A program made the translations under genes and the position numbers. The notes beneath the pieces were generated by a model. The model ran no database searches and was not told where the DNA came from. It was given only the letters and a program-made list of their open reading frames with translations. From Oscillospiraceae bacterium (GTDB taxonomy: Bacteria; Bacillota_A; Clostridia; Oscillospirales; Oscillospiraceae), in assembly GCA_017539885.1 (NCBI GenBank), contig JAFYCC010000088.1:1-28817 (forward strand): DNA of 28,817 nucleotides. Direction: 5' to 3'. Shown here in pieces: positions 21,960-28,817 of the stretch (position 1 is its first letter; each line of letters opens with the position of its first letter).

Positions 21960-22361
21960 ATGAATATTGCTTTGATGGCCCACGACCGTAAAAAAGAACT
22001 GATGGTGCAGTTCTGCATCGCCTACTGCGGCATTCTCTCCGGTCATTCCATTTGCGCCACGAACACAACGGGCAAACTGGTCGCCGAAGCCACGGGCCTC
22101 CCCATCACGCTCTATCTCAGCGCGGCGCAGGGCGGCGCGCAGCAGATCGGCGCGCGCATCGCCTACAACGAGATCGATCTGGTCCTGTTCTTCTGCGATC
22201 CTTCGGGGCATGAGAATTTCGGTGCCGTGAACGACATCGCGCGGCTGTGCGACCAGTATAACATTCCATTCGCCTCCAGCGTTGCGACCGCCGAAGTGCT
22301 CATTCAGGGCCTGCGGCGCGGCGATCTGGACTGGCGCAACATCGTCAACCCGAAAACCTGA
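21960..22361 (+). CDS. mgsA: Methylglyoxal synthase-family protein lacking the catalytic Asp
   Basis: This 133-residue protein covers a complete MGS-like domain. Known members convert dihydroxyacetone phosphate to methylglyoxal. Matches are MAHDRKKELM (His8, Asp9 = E. coli His19, Asp20), TNTTGKLVAEATGL, QQIGARIAYNEIDLVLFF and DP (Asp80 = Asp91). The GGD motif holding the catalytic base (Asp71 in E. coli) is GGA here, with Ala60 encoded by gcg at 22137-22139. The HDPD segment (His98, Asp101) is replaced by a different loop, SGHENFGAVND, and the phosphate loop GTTG reads NTTG. It may be inactive as a synthase or act as a ligand-binding protein. A good AAGGAG precedes the ATG at 21960, and the frame is open further upstream. 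It has its own promoter and terminator. Confidence 0.88.
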   Translation: MNIALMAHDRKKELMVQFCIAYCGILSGHSICATNTTGKLVAEATGLPITLYLSAAQGGAQQIGARIAYNEIDLVLFFCDPSGHENFGAVNDIARLCDQYNIPFASSVATAEVLIQGLRRGDLDWRNIVNPKT

Positions 22362-22381
22362 AAGCCGAAACGCGCCAAAGC

Positions 22382-22419
22382 AAAATGCTCTCGCCCTTCC
22401 GGCGTGCGAGAGCATTTTT
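22382..22419 (+). terminator. Rho-independent terminator after mgsA
   Basis: AAAATGCTCTCGC (22382-22394) pairs perfectly over 13 bases with GCGAGAGCATTTT (22406-22418), ending in TTTTT. It lies 20 bases after the mgsA stop and 32 before the hisS ATG, with no promoter visible in between. Confidence 0.92.
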
Positions 22420-22451
22420 CGTGCGCTGGTGGAGAAAGGAAAAAACCTGAC

Positions 22452-23810
22452 ATGAAACAGATTACGCCCCGAACGCTCTCGGGCTTTATGGAACTGCTGC
22501 CCGCCGAGCAGGCGAAAATGGAAAAAATGATGGAGTCGCTGCGCCGCAGTTATTCGCTCTATGGCTTCACGGCGCTGGACACGCCCCTGATCGAGGCCTC
22601 GGAGATCCTGCTGGCCAAGGGAGGCGGCGACACGGAAAAGCAGATCTACCGCTTCACCAAGGGCGACACCGATCTGGCGCTGCGTTTCGATCTGACCGTG
22701 CCGCTGGCAAAATACGTCGCGCTCAACTACGCCGAGCTCGCGTTTCCTTTTCGCCGCTATCAGATCGGCAAAGTCTACCGCGGCGAGCGCGCGCAGCGCG
22801 GGCGTTTCCGCGAGTTCTATCAGGCGGACATCGACATCATCGGCGACGGTCAGCTCGATGTGGCCAACGAGGCCGAGATCCCTTCGATTATCTGCCGAAC
22901 CTTCAAAAGCCTCGGACTGACGAAGTTCGTCATTCACGTGAACAACCGCAAGATCCTGACGGGTTTTTACGAAATGCTGGGGCTTTCGGAGAAAAGCGGC
23001 GATATCATGCGAACGGTCGACAAGCTTGACAAGATCGGCCCCGAAAAAGTGCATGCTCTGCTTGTCGGCGAAGAGATCGGTCTTTCCAAGCCTCAGGCGG
23101 ACGAGATCCTGCGCTTCATCGCCATCCGCGGCACGAACGCCGAGGTCCTCAATGCGCTTGAGACCTACCGCGGCAAGAGTGAACAATTCGACCTTGGCCT
23201 TGACGAGCTGCGGGCCGTGACGGCCTATCTGCCGGAGTTCGGCGTGCCGGAGGAAAACTTTGCCGTCGACCTGACGATAGCCCGCGGACTGGACTACTAT
23301 ACCGGCACCGTCTACGAGACGCTTCTGACCGAGCACCCGGAAATCGGCTCGATCTGCTCCGGCGGTCGCTACGACGATCTGGCCGGCTACTATACGGACA
23401 AAAAGCTTCCGGGTGTCGGCATTTCCATCGGTCTGACGCGCCTGTTTTACGTGCTTGGTGAGCAGCATATGCTCTCGGATGAGGTCGTGACCGCGCCCGC
23501 GGACGCTCTCATCCTTCCCATGACGGAGAATCTCTCTTTCGCCGTGCGCACCGCGACCGCGCTGCGCGACGCCGGTGTGCGCACCCAGCTCAATGCCGAG
23601 CAGAAGAAGTTCAAGGCAAAGATGAACTACGCGAACAAACTGCGCGTCCCCTTCGTCGTCATTATCGGCGAGGATGAGGAAAAGGCAGGCCTTGTTTCCG
23701 TCAAGGACATGTCCAGCGGCGAGCAGGTGAAGCTTACGCCTGCGCAGGCCGCCGAGAAGATCCGCACCGCCATCCGGGAGAAGGACGGCGAGGCGCTAAT
23801 CGTGGAATAA
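22452..23810 (+). CDS. hisS: Histidyl-tRNA synthetase
   Basis: This 452-residue class II synthetase charges tRNA-His. Visible motifs are motif 1 YGFTALDTPLIE (37-48), FDLTVPLAKYVA (79-90), motif 2 RGERAQRGRFREFYQADIDI (110-129), the HisRS-specific ARGLDYYTG (277-285), motif 3 GVGISIGLTRLF and a C-terminal anticodon-binding domain (about 350-440). The ATG follows AGAAAGGA at 10-12 bases. The frame is open to before the terminator, but the N terminus MKQITPRTLSGFMELL matches the family at this Met. aspS follows by 24 bases, the usual hisS-aspS pair. There is no promoter between the mgsA terminator and this gene. Confidence 0.96.
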   Translation: MKQITPRTLSGFMELLPAEQAKMEKMMESLRRSYSLYGFTALDTPLIEASEILLAKGGGDTEKQIYRFTKGDTDLALRFDLTVPLAKYVALNYAELAFPFRRYQIGKVYRGERAQRGRFREFYQADIDIIGDGQLDVANEAEIPSIICRTFKSLGLTKFVIHVNNRKILTGFYEMLGLSEKSGDIMRTVDKLDKIGPEKVHALLVGEEIGLSKPQADEILRFIAIRGTNAEVLNALETYRGKSEQFDLGLDELRAVTAYLPEFGVPEENFAVDLTIARGLDYYTGTVYETLLTEHPEIGSICSGGRYDDLAGYYTDKKLPGVGISIGLTRLFYVLGEQHMLSDEVVTAPADALILPMTENLSFAVRTATALRDAGVRTQLNAEQKKFKAKMNYANKLRVPFVVIIGEDEEKAGLVSVKDMSSGEQVKLTPAQAAEKIRTAIREKDGEALIVE

Positions 23811-23834
23811 GAAAGACAGAGGATGGTTGCGAAA

Positions 23835-25595
23835 ATGGCTTATCGTACACACAACTGCGGCGAGCTGCGGCTCGTCGACGTCGGCAAAGAGGTCCAGCTC
23901 GCCGGCTGGCTCGAGAATGTCCGCGAGGTCAGTGCGAATCTGGCCTTCGTCGTGCTCCGCGATTTCTACGGAACGACTCAGCTCGTCGCCGAGAAAGAGG
24001 ATATCCTCTCCGTGATTCGCTCGCTGAACAAGGAGAGCACGATCTCCGTGACCGGCCTCGTGCGGGAGCGCTCAAGCAAGAACCCGAAGCAGGCCACCGG
24101 AGAGATCGAGGTCGTTCCTTCGAAGATTGAGGTGCTCGGGCGCTGCTCCCACAACGAGCTGCCCTTCGAGATCAACCGCAGCCGCGACGCGGATGAGGCC
24201 GCGCGTCTGAAATACCGCTATCTCGACCTGCGAAACCCCGCCGTCAAGCAGAATATTCTTCTGAGATGCAATGTGATCGCGGCACTCCGTCAGGCAATGC
24301 TCGAGCAGGGCTTTCTGGAGATCACTACCCCCATCCTGACCGCCTCCTCCCCTGAGGGTGCACGCGACTATCTCGTGCCTGCGCGCAAGCATCCGGGCAA
24401 GTTCTACGCCCTGCCGCAGGCGCCTCAGCAGTTCAAGCAGCTGCTGATGACTTCCGGCTTTGACAAGTACTTCCAGATCGCCCCCTGTTTCCGTGATGAG
24501 GATGCCCGCGGCGACCGTTCCCCCGGTGAGTTCTACCAGCTCGATATGGAGATGGCCTTTGCCACACAGGAGGATGTTTTTGCCGTCTGTGAGCAGGTAC
24601 TGCCGCCGATCTTCGCAAAATACGGCAAATACAGCGTGGCCTCTCAGCCTCCCTTCCGCCGCATCCCCTATCTGGAGGCGCTGGAGACCTACGGCTCGGA
24701 CAAGCCCGACCTGCGCATCGACCTCAAAGCCGTCGACGTAACAAGCCTCTTCGAAGGCACGGAATTCGCGCCCTTTGCGAATCAGACGGTGAAAGCCGTG
24801 GCGATATCCGGCTGTGCGCTGACCCGGAAGCAGATTGAGAAGCTTCTCGCCGACTGCGAGGTGCAGAGCGGTACGAAGGGTTACTGGTTCAAGGTCGACG
24901 AGTCCGGCGCTATTGCCGGCGGCGTAGCCAAGTTCGTGGACAAGGCCGGCGCCGAGGCGCTGCTCCCTTTGGAAAAGAACACGCTCGTCGTGCTGTCCGC
25001 CGGCGCGCTTGCCGTAAAGATGGCCGGCGTCATGATCAAGACCTTCGGCGCCGCATGCGAGGGCCACATGGACAAAGAGCGCTACGAGTTCTGCTGGATC
25101 ACTGATTTCCCGATGTATGAGATCGGCGAGGAGTCCGGAGAACTGGAGTTCTGCCATAATCCTTTCTCCATGCCCAAGGGCGGACTCGAGACGCTGCTCA
25201 AGGCCGAGCGCGGCGAGATCGATCCTCTGACGATCATGGCCGACCAGTATGACATCGTCTGCAACGGTGTGGAACTCTCTTCCGGAGCAGTACGCAACCA
25301 TGACCCGGAGATCATGGTCAAGGCGTTTGAGCTCGTCCGTCTCGGAGAGGAGGACGTCAAGGCCAAGTTCCCCGCTATGTACAACGCTTTCACCTATGGC
25401 GCGCCCCCGCACGCGGGCGTTGCCCCCGGCGTCGACCGCATGGTGATGCTTCTTGCGGGCGAGGATTCTATCCGCGAGATCATTCCCTTCCCCATGAACA
25501 AGAATGCGCAGGACGTGATGATGGGTGCGCCCGGTGAGGTCACCCAGAAGCAGCTTGACGAGCTGCACATCGCCGTCGTCAAAGACGCGGAATAA
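23835..25595 (+). CDS. aspS: Aspartyl-tRNA synthetase
   Basis: This bacterial-type class IIb AspRS of 586 residues has an N-terminal OB-fold with MAYRTHNCGELR and VQLAGWLENVRE, a catalytic core with KYRYLDLR and FRDEDARGDRSPGEFYQLD (motif 2), a bacterial GAD insertion domain (about 285-410) and motif 3 GVAPGVDRMVMLLAG near the C terminus. It charges tRNA-Asp. The ATG at 23835 gives the conserved start and has an AGGATGG stretch about nine bases upstream. An earlier ATG at 23823 touches its own GAGG and is less likely. Stem-loop 25605-25631 follows the stop. Confidence 0.96.
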   Translation: MAYRTHNCGELRLVDVGKEVQLAGWLENVREVSANLAFVVLRDFYGTTQLVAEKEDILSVIRSLNKESTISVTGLVRERSSKNPKQATGEIEVVPSKIEVLGRCSHNELPFEINRSRDADEAARLKYRYLDLRNPAVKQNILLRCNVIAALRQAMLEQGFLEITTPILTASSPEGARDYLVPARKHPGKFYALPQAPQQFKQLLMTSGFDKYFQIAPCFRDEDARGDRSPGEFYQLDMEMAFATQEDVFAVCEQVLPPIFAKYGKYSVASQPPFRRIPYLEALETYGSDKPDLRIDLKAVDVTSLFEGTEFAPFANQTVKAVAISGCALTRKQIEKLLADCEVQSGTKGYWFKVDESGAIAGGVAKFVDKAGAEALLPLEKNTLVVLSAGALAVKMAGVMIKTFGAACEGHMDKERYEFCWITDFPMYEIGEESGELEFCHNPFSMPKGGLETLLKAERGEIDPLTIMADQYDIVCNGVELSSGAVRNHDPEIMVKAFELVRLGEEDVKAKFPAMYNAFTYGAPPHAGVAPGVDRMVMLLAGEDSIREIIPFPMNKNAQDVMMGAPGEVTQKQLDELHIAVVKDAE

Positions 25596-25604
25596 GTTAA
25601 GCAC

Positions 25605-25631
25605 ACGGCGGAAGGCTCTGCCTTCCGCCGT
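25605..25631 (+). terminator. Terminator-like hairpin after aspS
   Basis: ACGGCGGAAGGC (25605-25616) and GCCTTCCGCCGT (25620-25631) form a perfect 12-bp stem with a 3-base loop. The following sequence is only moderately T-rich (ACTTCTTCC), so it may stop transcription incompletely. Confidence 0.7.
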
Positions 25632-25903
25632 ACTTCTTCCTGAAGGATTGCCGCGGCATCCGGCACGCGCCCGTCGAGATATACGGGCCATCTGCTGTCA
25701 GGAGAGCGGCGGGACCGTCATCAGGAATCTGCTTTCGTGATCTGCCTGCGCAGTGCCACGATCGACACGGCCACACCCTCCGCGCCGATATGATCCGGTC
25801 ACTCGGCTTCGAATTTATCCAGGCGAACGGGGTCCGCACGGAATTCTTCTCTGCAAAAATATATGCAGACTCAGGCATTTGGTATCCAAGGAGTATCAAA
25901 TAC
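25632..25903. other. 272-base spacer before thiI, no recognised gene
   Basis: The thiI frame stays open without a stop through this region. The extension (for example MIRSLGFEFIQANG from 25790) has no ribosome site and is not part of ThiI in other bacteria. A 6-bp hairpin TCTGCA/TGCAGA (about 25850-25869) encloses an AT-rich loop just before the thiI ribosome site. No clear promoter was found. A decayed gene or a leader is possible. Confidence 0.4.
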
Positions 25904-27076
25904 ATGAACGACATCATTCTTCTCAAGCAGGGCGAACTGATCCTCAAGGGACAGAACCGGCGTTTTTTTGAGCAGCGGCTCGTTGCGAATGTAAAAAGGC
26001 GTCTTGCGCCATTCGGCGAATGGCGGGTCTACGCACTGCAGTCTACCGTCTATGTCGAGCCGAAAAACGACGCCTGCGACCTCGACGGCGCCTATGATGC
26101 CATGAAGAAAGTCTTCGGCGTCATTTCCCTGACGCGCGCGCGTCCCTGTCTGAAGGACAAGGACGCCATCACGGACTGCGCGAAGACCGTGCTCGCGGAT
26201 GCGATGCGCGCGGCGAAAAGCTTCAAGGTCGAAAGCAAGCGCGCCGACAAGAGCTTCCCCATGACGAGCATCCAGCTGAGCCAGTATGTCGGCGGAGAGA
26301 TGGCGGATGCATTCCCGGAGACGAAGGTGGACGTCAACGACCCGGAACTGGTCGTTCATCTGGAGGTGCGCGACCACGCGGCCTATGTCCACGCCGCGCC
26401 GGATCCCGGCGCGGGCGGCATGCCCGTCGGCTGCAACGGCAACGCTGTGACGCTGCTCTCCGGCGGCATCGACTCCCCCGTCTCCAGCTACATGATCGCC
26501 AAGCGCGGCATCCATCTGATCCCCGTGCACTTTTTCTCCTTCCCGTATACTTCCGAGCAGGCAAAGGAGAAAGTCATTTCTCTCGCGCGCATCCTCACGG
26601 AGTGGTGCGGGCGCATGACTGTGGAGGTCGTGCCCTTCACGCACATCCAGGAGGAGATCCGCCGCTGCTGTCCGGAGGAATATTTCACGCTCATCATGCG
26701 CCGATTCATGATGCGTATCGCGGAGAAGATCGCGTTGTCCAACGGCTGCGGCGCGCTCGTCACCGGTGAGAATCTGGGGCAGGTCGCGAGCCAGACCATG
26801 GAGGCGATGCGCGCCACGGAAGCTGTCTGCACGCTGCCCGTCCTTCGCCCCTGCGTAGGCCTGGACAAGGAGGAGATCATCCGCACCGCGCGGAAGATCG
26901 GAACCTTCGACACATCCATCCTCCCCTATGAGGACTGCTGCACCGTCTTCACGCCGCGCCATCCCCGTACGCGTCCGAAACTGGAGGAAGTGGAGGCCGC
27001 CGAGGCCGCACTGGACGTGGATGGACTCGTCCGCGAGGCTTTTGACAACATCGAAAGGGTGAAACTCGACCTATGA
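25904..27076 (+). CDS. thiI: tRNA 4-thiouridine synthetase ThiI
   Basis: This 390-residue cytoplasmic enzyme uses ATP and persulfide sulfur to make 4-thiouridine at tRNA position 8, and in some species it feeds sulfur to thiamine synthesis. Domains: N-terminal ferredoxin-like and THUMP (about 1-165, LLKQGELILKGQNRRFFEQRL), then a PP-loop ATPase with SGGIDSPVSSYMIAKRG (186-202), VTGENLGQVASQT and the late PYEDCCTVFTPRHP. There is no C-terminal rhodanese domain, as in other Firmicutes. The ATG follows AAGGAG by ten bases. A cysteine desulfurase usually precedes thiI in this phylum, but aspS does so here. Its stop overlaps the cinA ATG (ATGA). Confidence 0.96.
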   Translation: MNDIILLKQGELILKGQNRRFFEQRLVANVKRRLAPFGEWRVYALQSTVYVEPKNDACDLDGAYDAMKKVFGVISLTRARPCLKDKDAITDCAKTVLADAMRAAKSFKVESKRADKSFPMTSIQLSQYVGGEMADAFPETKVDVNDPELVVHLEVRDHAAYVHAAPDPGAGGMPVGCNGNAVTLLSGGIDSPVSSYMIAKRGIHLIPVHFFSFPYTSEQAKEKVISLARILTEWCGRMTVEVVPFTHIQEEIRRCCPEEYFTLIMRRFMMRIAEKIALSNGCGALVTGENLGQVASQTMEAMRATEAVCTLPVLRPCVGLDKEEIIRTARKIGTFDTSILPYEDCCTVFTPRHPRTRPKLEEVEAAEAALDVDGLVREAFDNIERVKLDL

Positions 27077-28332
27077 AAGCAGAGATTCTCTCCGTCGGCA
27101 CCGAGCTGCTGCTCGGCAACACGACGAACACAGACGCCCGCGACGTTTCGGAATGCCTCTCTCAGCTGGGAATCAACGTTTTCTGGCATACTGTTGTCGG
27201 CGACAACCCCGCGCGTCTGACCGAGTGTGTGGAGATCGCGAAAAAACGCGCCGATCTTATCGTCACCACTGGCGGCCTCGGTCCCACATGCGACGATCTG
27301 ACGAAGCAGGTGCTTGCTTCCGCTTTCGGTCTGAAACTCTATTTCGACGAAAAAGAGGCCGAGGGCATTCGCGCGTGGTTTGAGAGCCGGCCCGGCCGGA
27401 AGATGACCGAGAACAATCTGCAGCAGGCCATGCTTCCCGAGGGCTGCACGGTACTTCACAACGACTGGGGAACAGCCCCGGGCTGTGCCTTTCTCAAGGA
27501 CGGCGTCCGAGTCGTGATGCTGCCCGGTCCGCCGCGGGAGTGCCGCGCCATGCTCAAATATCGCGTCATGCCATATCTTCGCGCGCTCTCAGAGGGTGAG
27601 ATCGTCTCGCACAACGTCCGCGTGTTCGGCAAAGGCGAAAGTGCCGTAGAGGCGCTGCTGCGCGATGAAATGAACGCCATGACGAATCCGACGCTCGCGC
27701 CCTACGCCAAGGAGGGCGAAATGTTTCTGCGTGTCACCGCCAAGGCAGCGACCCGCGACGAGGCCGAGGCGATGATGCAGCCCGTTCTGGCGGAACTGAC
27801 AGAACTTCTCGGGGATCTCGTATACGGCATTGATGCGGAGAGCCTGGAGGGCGTCTGCTTTGAATTGCTGCGCACGCGCGGCCAGACGCTCGCCACTGCC
27901 GAAAGCTGCACGGGCGGCCTGCTGGGAAAGCGTCTGACCGATCTGCCCGGCGTAAGTGCTGTTTACAAGGGCGGCGCGGTCGTCTACACGGCAGAGAGCA
28001 AAACCCAGATCCTCGGCGTTCCGGCCTCACTGATCCGTGAAAAGGGCGTCGTCAGCCGGGAAGTTGCCCTGTCTCTCGCGGAAAACGTACGGGTTCTGTT
28101 TTCGGCAGACTACGGCCTCGGCGTCACCGGCCTTGCAGGGCCGGACGATGACGGCGTCCACCCCGTCGGAACCGTCTTCGTCGCGCTCGCAGCGCCGCAG
28201 GGAAGCTACGTTCGCGCGCTTCAGCTCGGCTCCGGAAGAGAACGCGTGCGCACCAGCGCCGCCCACCATGCGTTCGATATGCTGCGGCGCTGCCTGACCG
28301 GTCTGGAAATCGTACCGGAGGAATACAACTGA
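27073..28332 (+). CDS. cinA: CinA: MoaB/MogA-like domain plus nicotinamide-nucleotide amidase domain
   Basis: This 419-residue protein has the normal CinA length. The N-terminal molybdopterin-binding-like domain (about 1-170) contains ILSVGTELLLGNTTNTDA and TTGGLGPTCDDLTKQ and acts on ADP-ribose compounds in studied members. The C-terminal PF02464 domain (about 255-415) contains TAESCTGG (Ser278), YKGGAVVYT and GVTGLAGPDDDG, and deamidates NMN in pyridine-nucleotide salvage. The gene was named for competence induction in streptococci, and here the neighbour is thiI, with a four-base ATGA overlap. A hairpin terminator follows. recA, a common neighbour, is not in view. Confidence 0.96.
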   Translation: MKAEILSVGTELLLGNTTNTDARDVSECLSQLGINVFWHTVVGDNPARLTECVEIAKKRADLIVTTGGLGPTCDDLTKQVLASAFGLKLYFDEKEAEGIRAWFESRPGRKMTENNLQQAMLPEGCTVLHNDWGTAPGCAFLKDGVRVVMLPGPPRECRAMLKYRVMPYLRALSEGEIVSHNVRVFGKGESAVEALLRDEMNAMTNPTLAPYAKEGEMFLRVTAKAATRDEAEAMMQPVLAELTELLGDLVYGIDAESLEGVCFELLRTRGQTLATAESCTGGLLGKRLTDLPGVSAVYKGGAVVYTAESKTQILGVPASLIREKGVVSREVALSLAENVRVLFSADYGLGVTGLAGPDDDGVHPVGTVFVALAAPQGSYVRALQLGSGRERVRTSAAHHAFDMLRRCLTGLEIVPEEYN

Positions 28333-28339
28333 TAGATCC

Positions 28340-28382
28340 GAAACGCGCCTCACGCCTTATCCGGCAGGGGCGCGTTTCCTTT
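28340..28382 (+). terminator. Terminator hairpin after cinA
   Basis: GAAACGCGCC (28340-28349) pairs perfectly with GGCGCGTTTC (28369-28378) around a 19-base loop with a small inner GCC/GGC pairing. The tail CTTT is short. It begins eight bases after the cinA stop. Confidence 0.65.
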
Positions 28383-28498
28383 GCGGCAGGCAACGTCACG
28401 TCCGCTGTGCCGGCCGCGTTTTCCCCCGGGATGGCCGGCGTCCCAAGTCCGCCCCCCCGCTGTTTCTGCGATCTCATGCGCAGTACGAAATAATAAGA

Positions 28499-28527
28499 TT
28501 GTATCTTAAGCGCGGACGCGGTAAAAT
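28499..28527 (+). promoter_or_regulatory. Sigma-A promoter of the last gene
   Basis: TTGTAT (28499-28504) and TAAAAT (28522-28527) are 17 bases apart. The predicted leader is about 32 bases and contains GGAGG before the ATG. Confidence 0.7.
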
Positions 28528-28565
28528 AAAGCAAAATGTAATTTATCGTATACTGGAGGTGTCCC

Positions 28566-28817
28566 ATGAAAAAGAAGGCGAGCGCAAGCGAAAAGAAAAA
28601 AGGAAAGCCTCACACGGTCGCTTTCACCATTGCGCTTGTGATTGTTGCGCTGCTGTGCGCCGCTGTGCTCGAACTTTCAAAGAACACGCTTTTCGGCTGG
28701 GGAGCGCTCATCGTTCTGCTCGCGGCGTTTGTTTTCGTACGGCGCTTTCTGCTGCAGTCCGGCGGTTGGCGCGGTGCAGTGCCGCTCCTGTGCTGGGTCG
28801 CGTTTCTTGCTCTGTTC
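28566..28817 (+). CDS. Unidentified membrane protein, N-terminal part
   Basis: 84 codons are present without a stop, and the gene continues past the window. It starts with a very basic leader (MKKKASASEKKKGKPH). Three hydrophobic segments follow: about 18-37 (VAFTIALVIVALLCAAVLEL), about 43-60 (FGWGALIVLLAAFVFVRR), and one from about 71 to the edge. The second is joined by a positively charged turn. The ATG follows GGAGG by seven bases and has its own promoter. No family was recognised from this fragment. Confidence 0.8.
   Translation, partial: MKKKASASEKKKGKPHTVAFTIALVIVALLCAAVLELSKNTLFGWGALIVLLAAFVFVRRFLLQSGGWRGAVPLLCWVAFLALF

Noticed and set aside
24072..25691. A 539-residue minus-strand open frame opposite aspS, and similar long frames opposite hisS (21942-23468) and mrdA (20399-21547)
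   Set aside because: All are shadows of conserved genes on the plus strand; long antisense frames are expected at this GC content.
25790..25903. N-terminal extension of ThiI by 38 residues
   Set aside because: There is no ribosome site at 25790, a good AAGGAG lies before 25904, and the family begins at the later Met.
1..28817. CRISPR arrays, tRNA or rRNA genes, transposons, integrases, prophage
   Set aside because: No regularly spaced direct repeats, cloverleaf sequences, rRNA segments, transposase motifs or phage genes were seen on either strand.

Overview
The window reads as chromosomal DNA of a GC-rich anaerobic Firmicute of the class Clostridia, probably close to Oscillospiraceae. This rests on Shine-Dalgarno-led starts (including several TTG starts), sigma-A promoters with 17-base spacers, a VanR/VanS-like two-component pair, a GdpP c-di-AMP phosphodiesterase, SLH domains, and the clusters maf-mreC-mreD-mrdA and hisS-aspS. 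No rRNA, tRNA, CRISPR array, insertion sequence, integrase or phage gene was seen. The taxonomy is inferred from style and gene content only.

Left part, mostly minus strand (1-12.7 kb). ybeY (cut by the window edge) follows phoH, an RNA-maturation pair. Upstream lie a 436-base GC-rich spacer with a long nested hairpin, then a response regulator and a multi-span histidine kinase joined by a TTGA overlap. An O-acyltransferase module follows: an MBOAT membrane protein and a DHHW/AlgX-like partner, with a strong promoter and terminator. Divergent from it is a secreted M3 metallopeptidase carrying SLH cell-wall anchoring repeats. Beyond a bidirectional terminator with a perfect 20-bp stem comes a two-gene unit: a free-standing, divergent acyl carrier protein followed by a CocE/NonD-type hydrolase, driven by a fully consensus promoter (TTGACA-17-TATAAT). 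rfbA (glucose-1-phosphate thymidylyltransferase) closes this half.

Right part, all plus strand (12.9-28.8 kb). It opens with a shikimate-kinase-like P-loop kinase lacking some shikimate-binding residues. Next is gdpP, with a leader that can fold into two mutually exclusive hairpins, one of which masks its ribosome binding site; rplI, argS, maf, mreC, mreD and mrdA follow. mgsA has its own promoter but lacks the catalytic Asp. hisS-aspS follows a strong terminator with no visible promoter. Then come thiI and cinA (ATGA overlap) and the start of an unidentified membrane protein.

Functional picture. The window is housekeeping (translation, RNA processing, c-di-AMP turnover, elongasome) interrupted by envelope genes. 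The MBOAT/DHHW pair, the SLH peptidase and RfbA fit a cell-wall-polymer theme: in Bacillus, MBOAT/SGNH pairs acetylate the secondary polysaccharide that SLH domains bind. The least explained module is the ACP-hydrolase pair. Several enzymes carry substitutions at family-defining residues (kinase-like AroK, MgsA, ArgS HIGH motif, GdpP DHHA1, hydrolase acid site), which merit checking.
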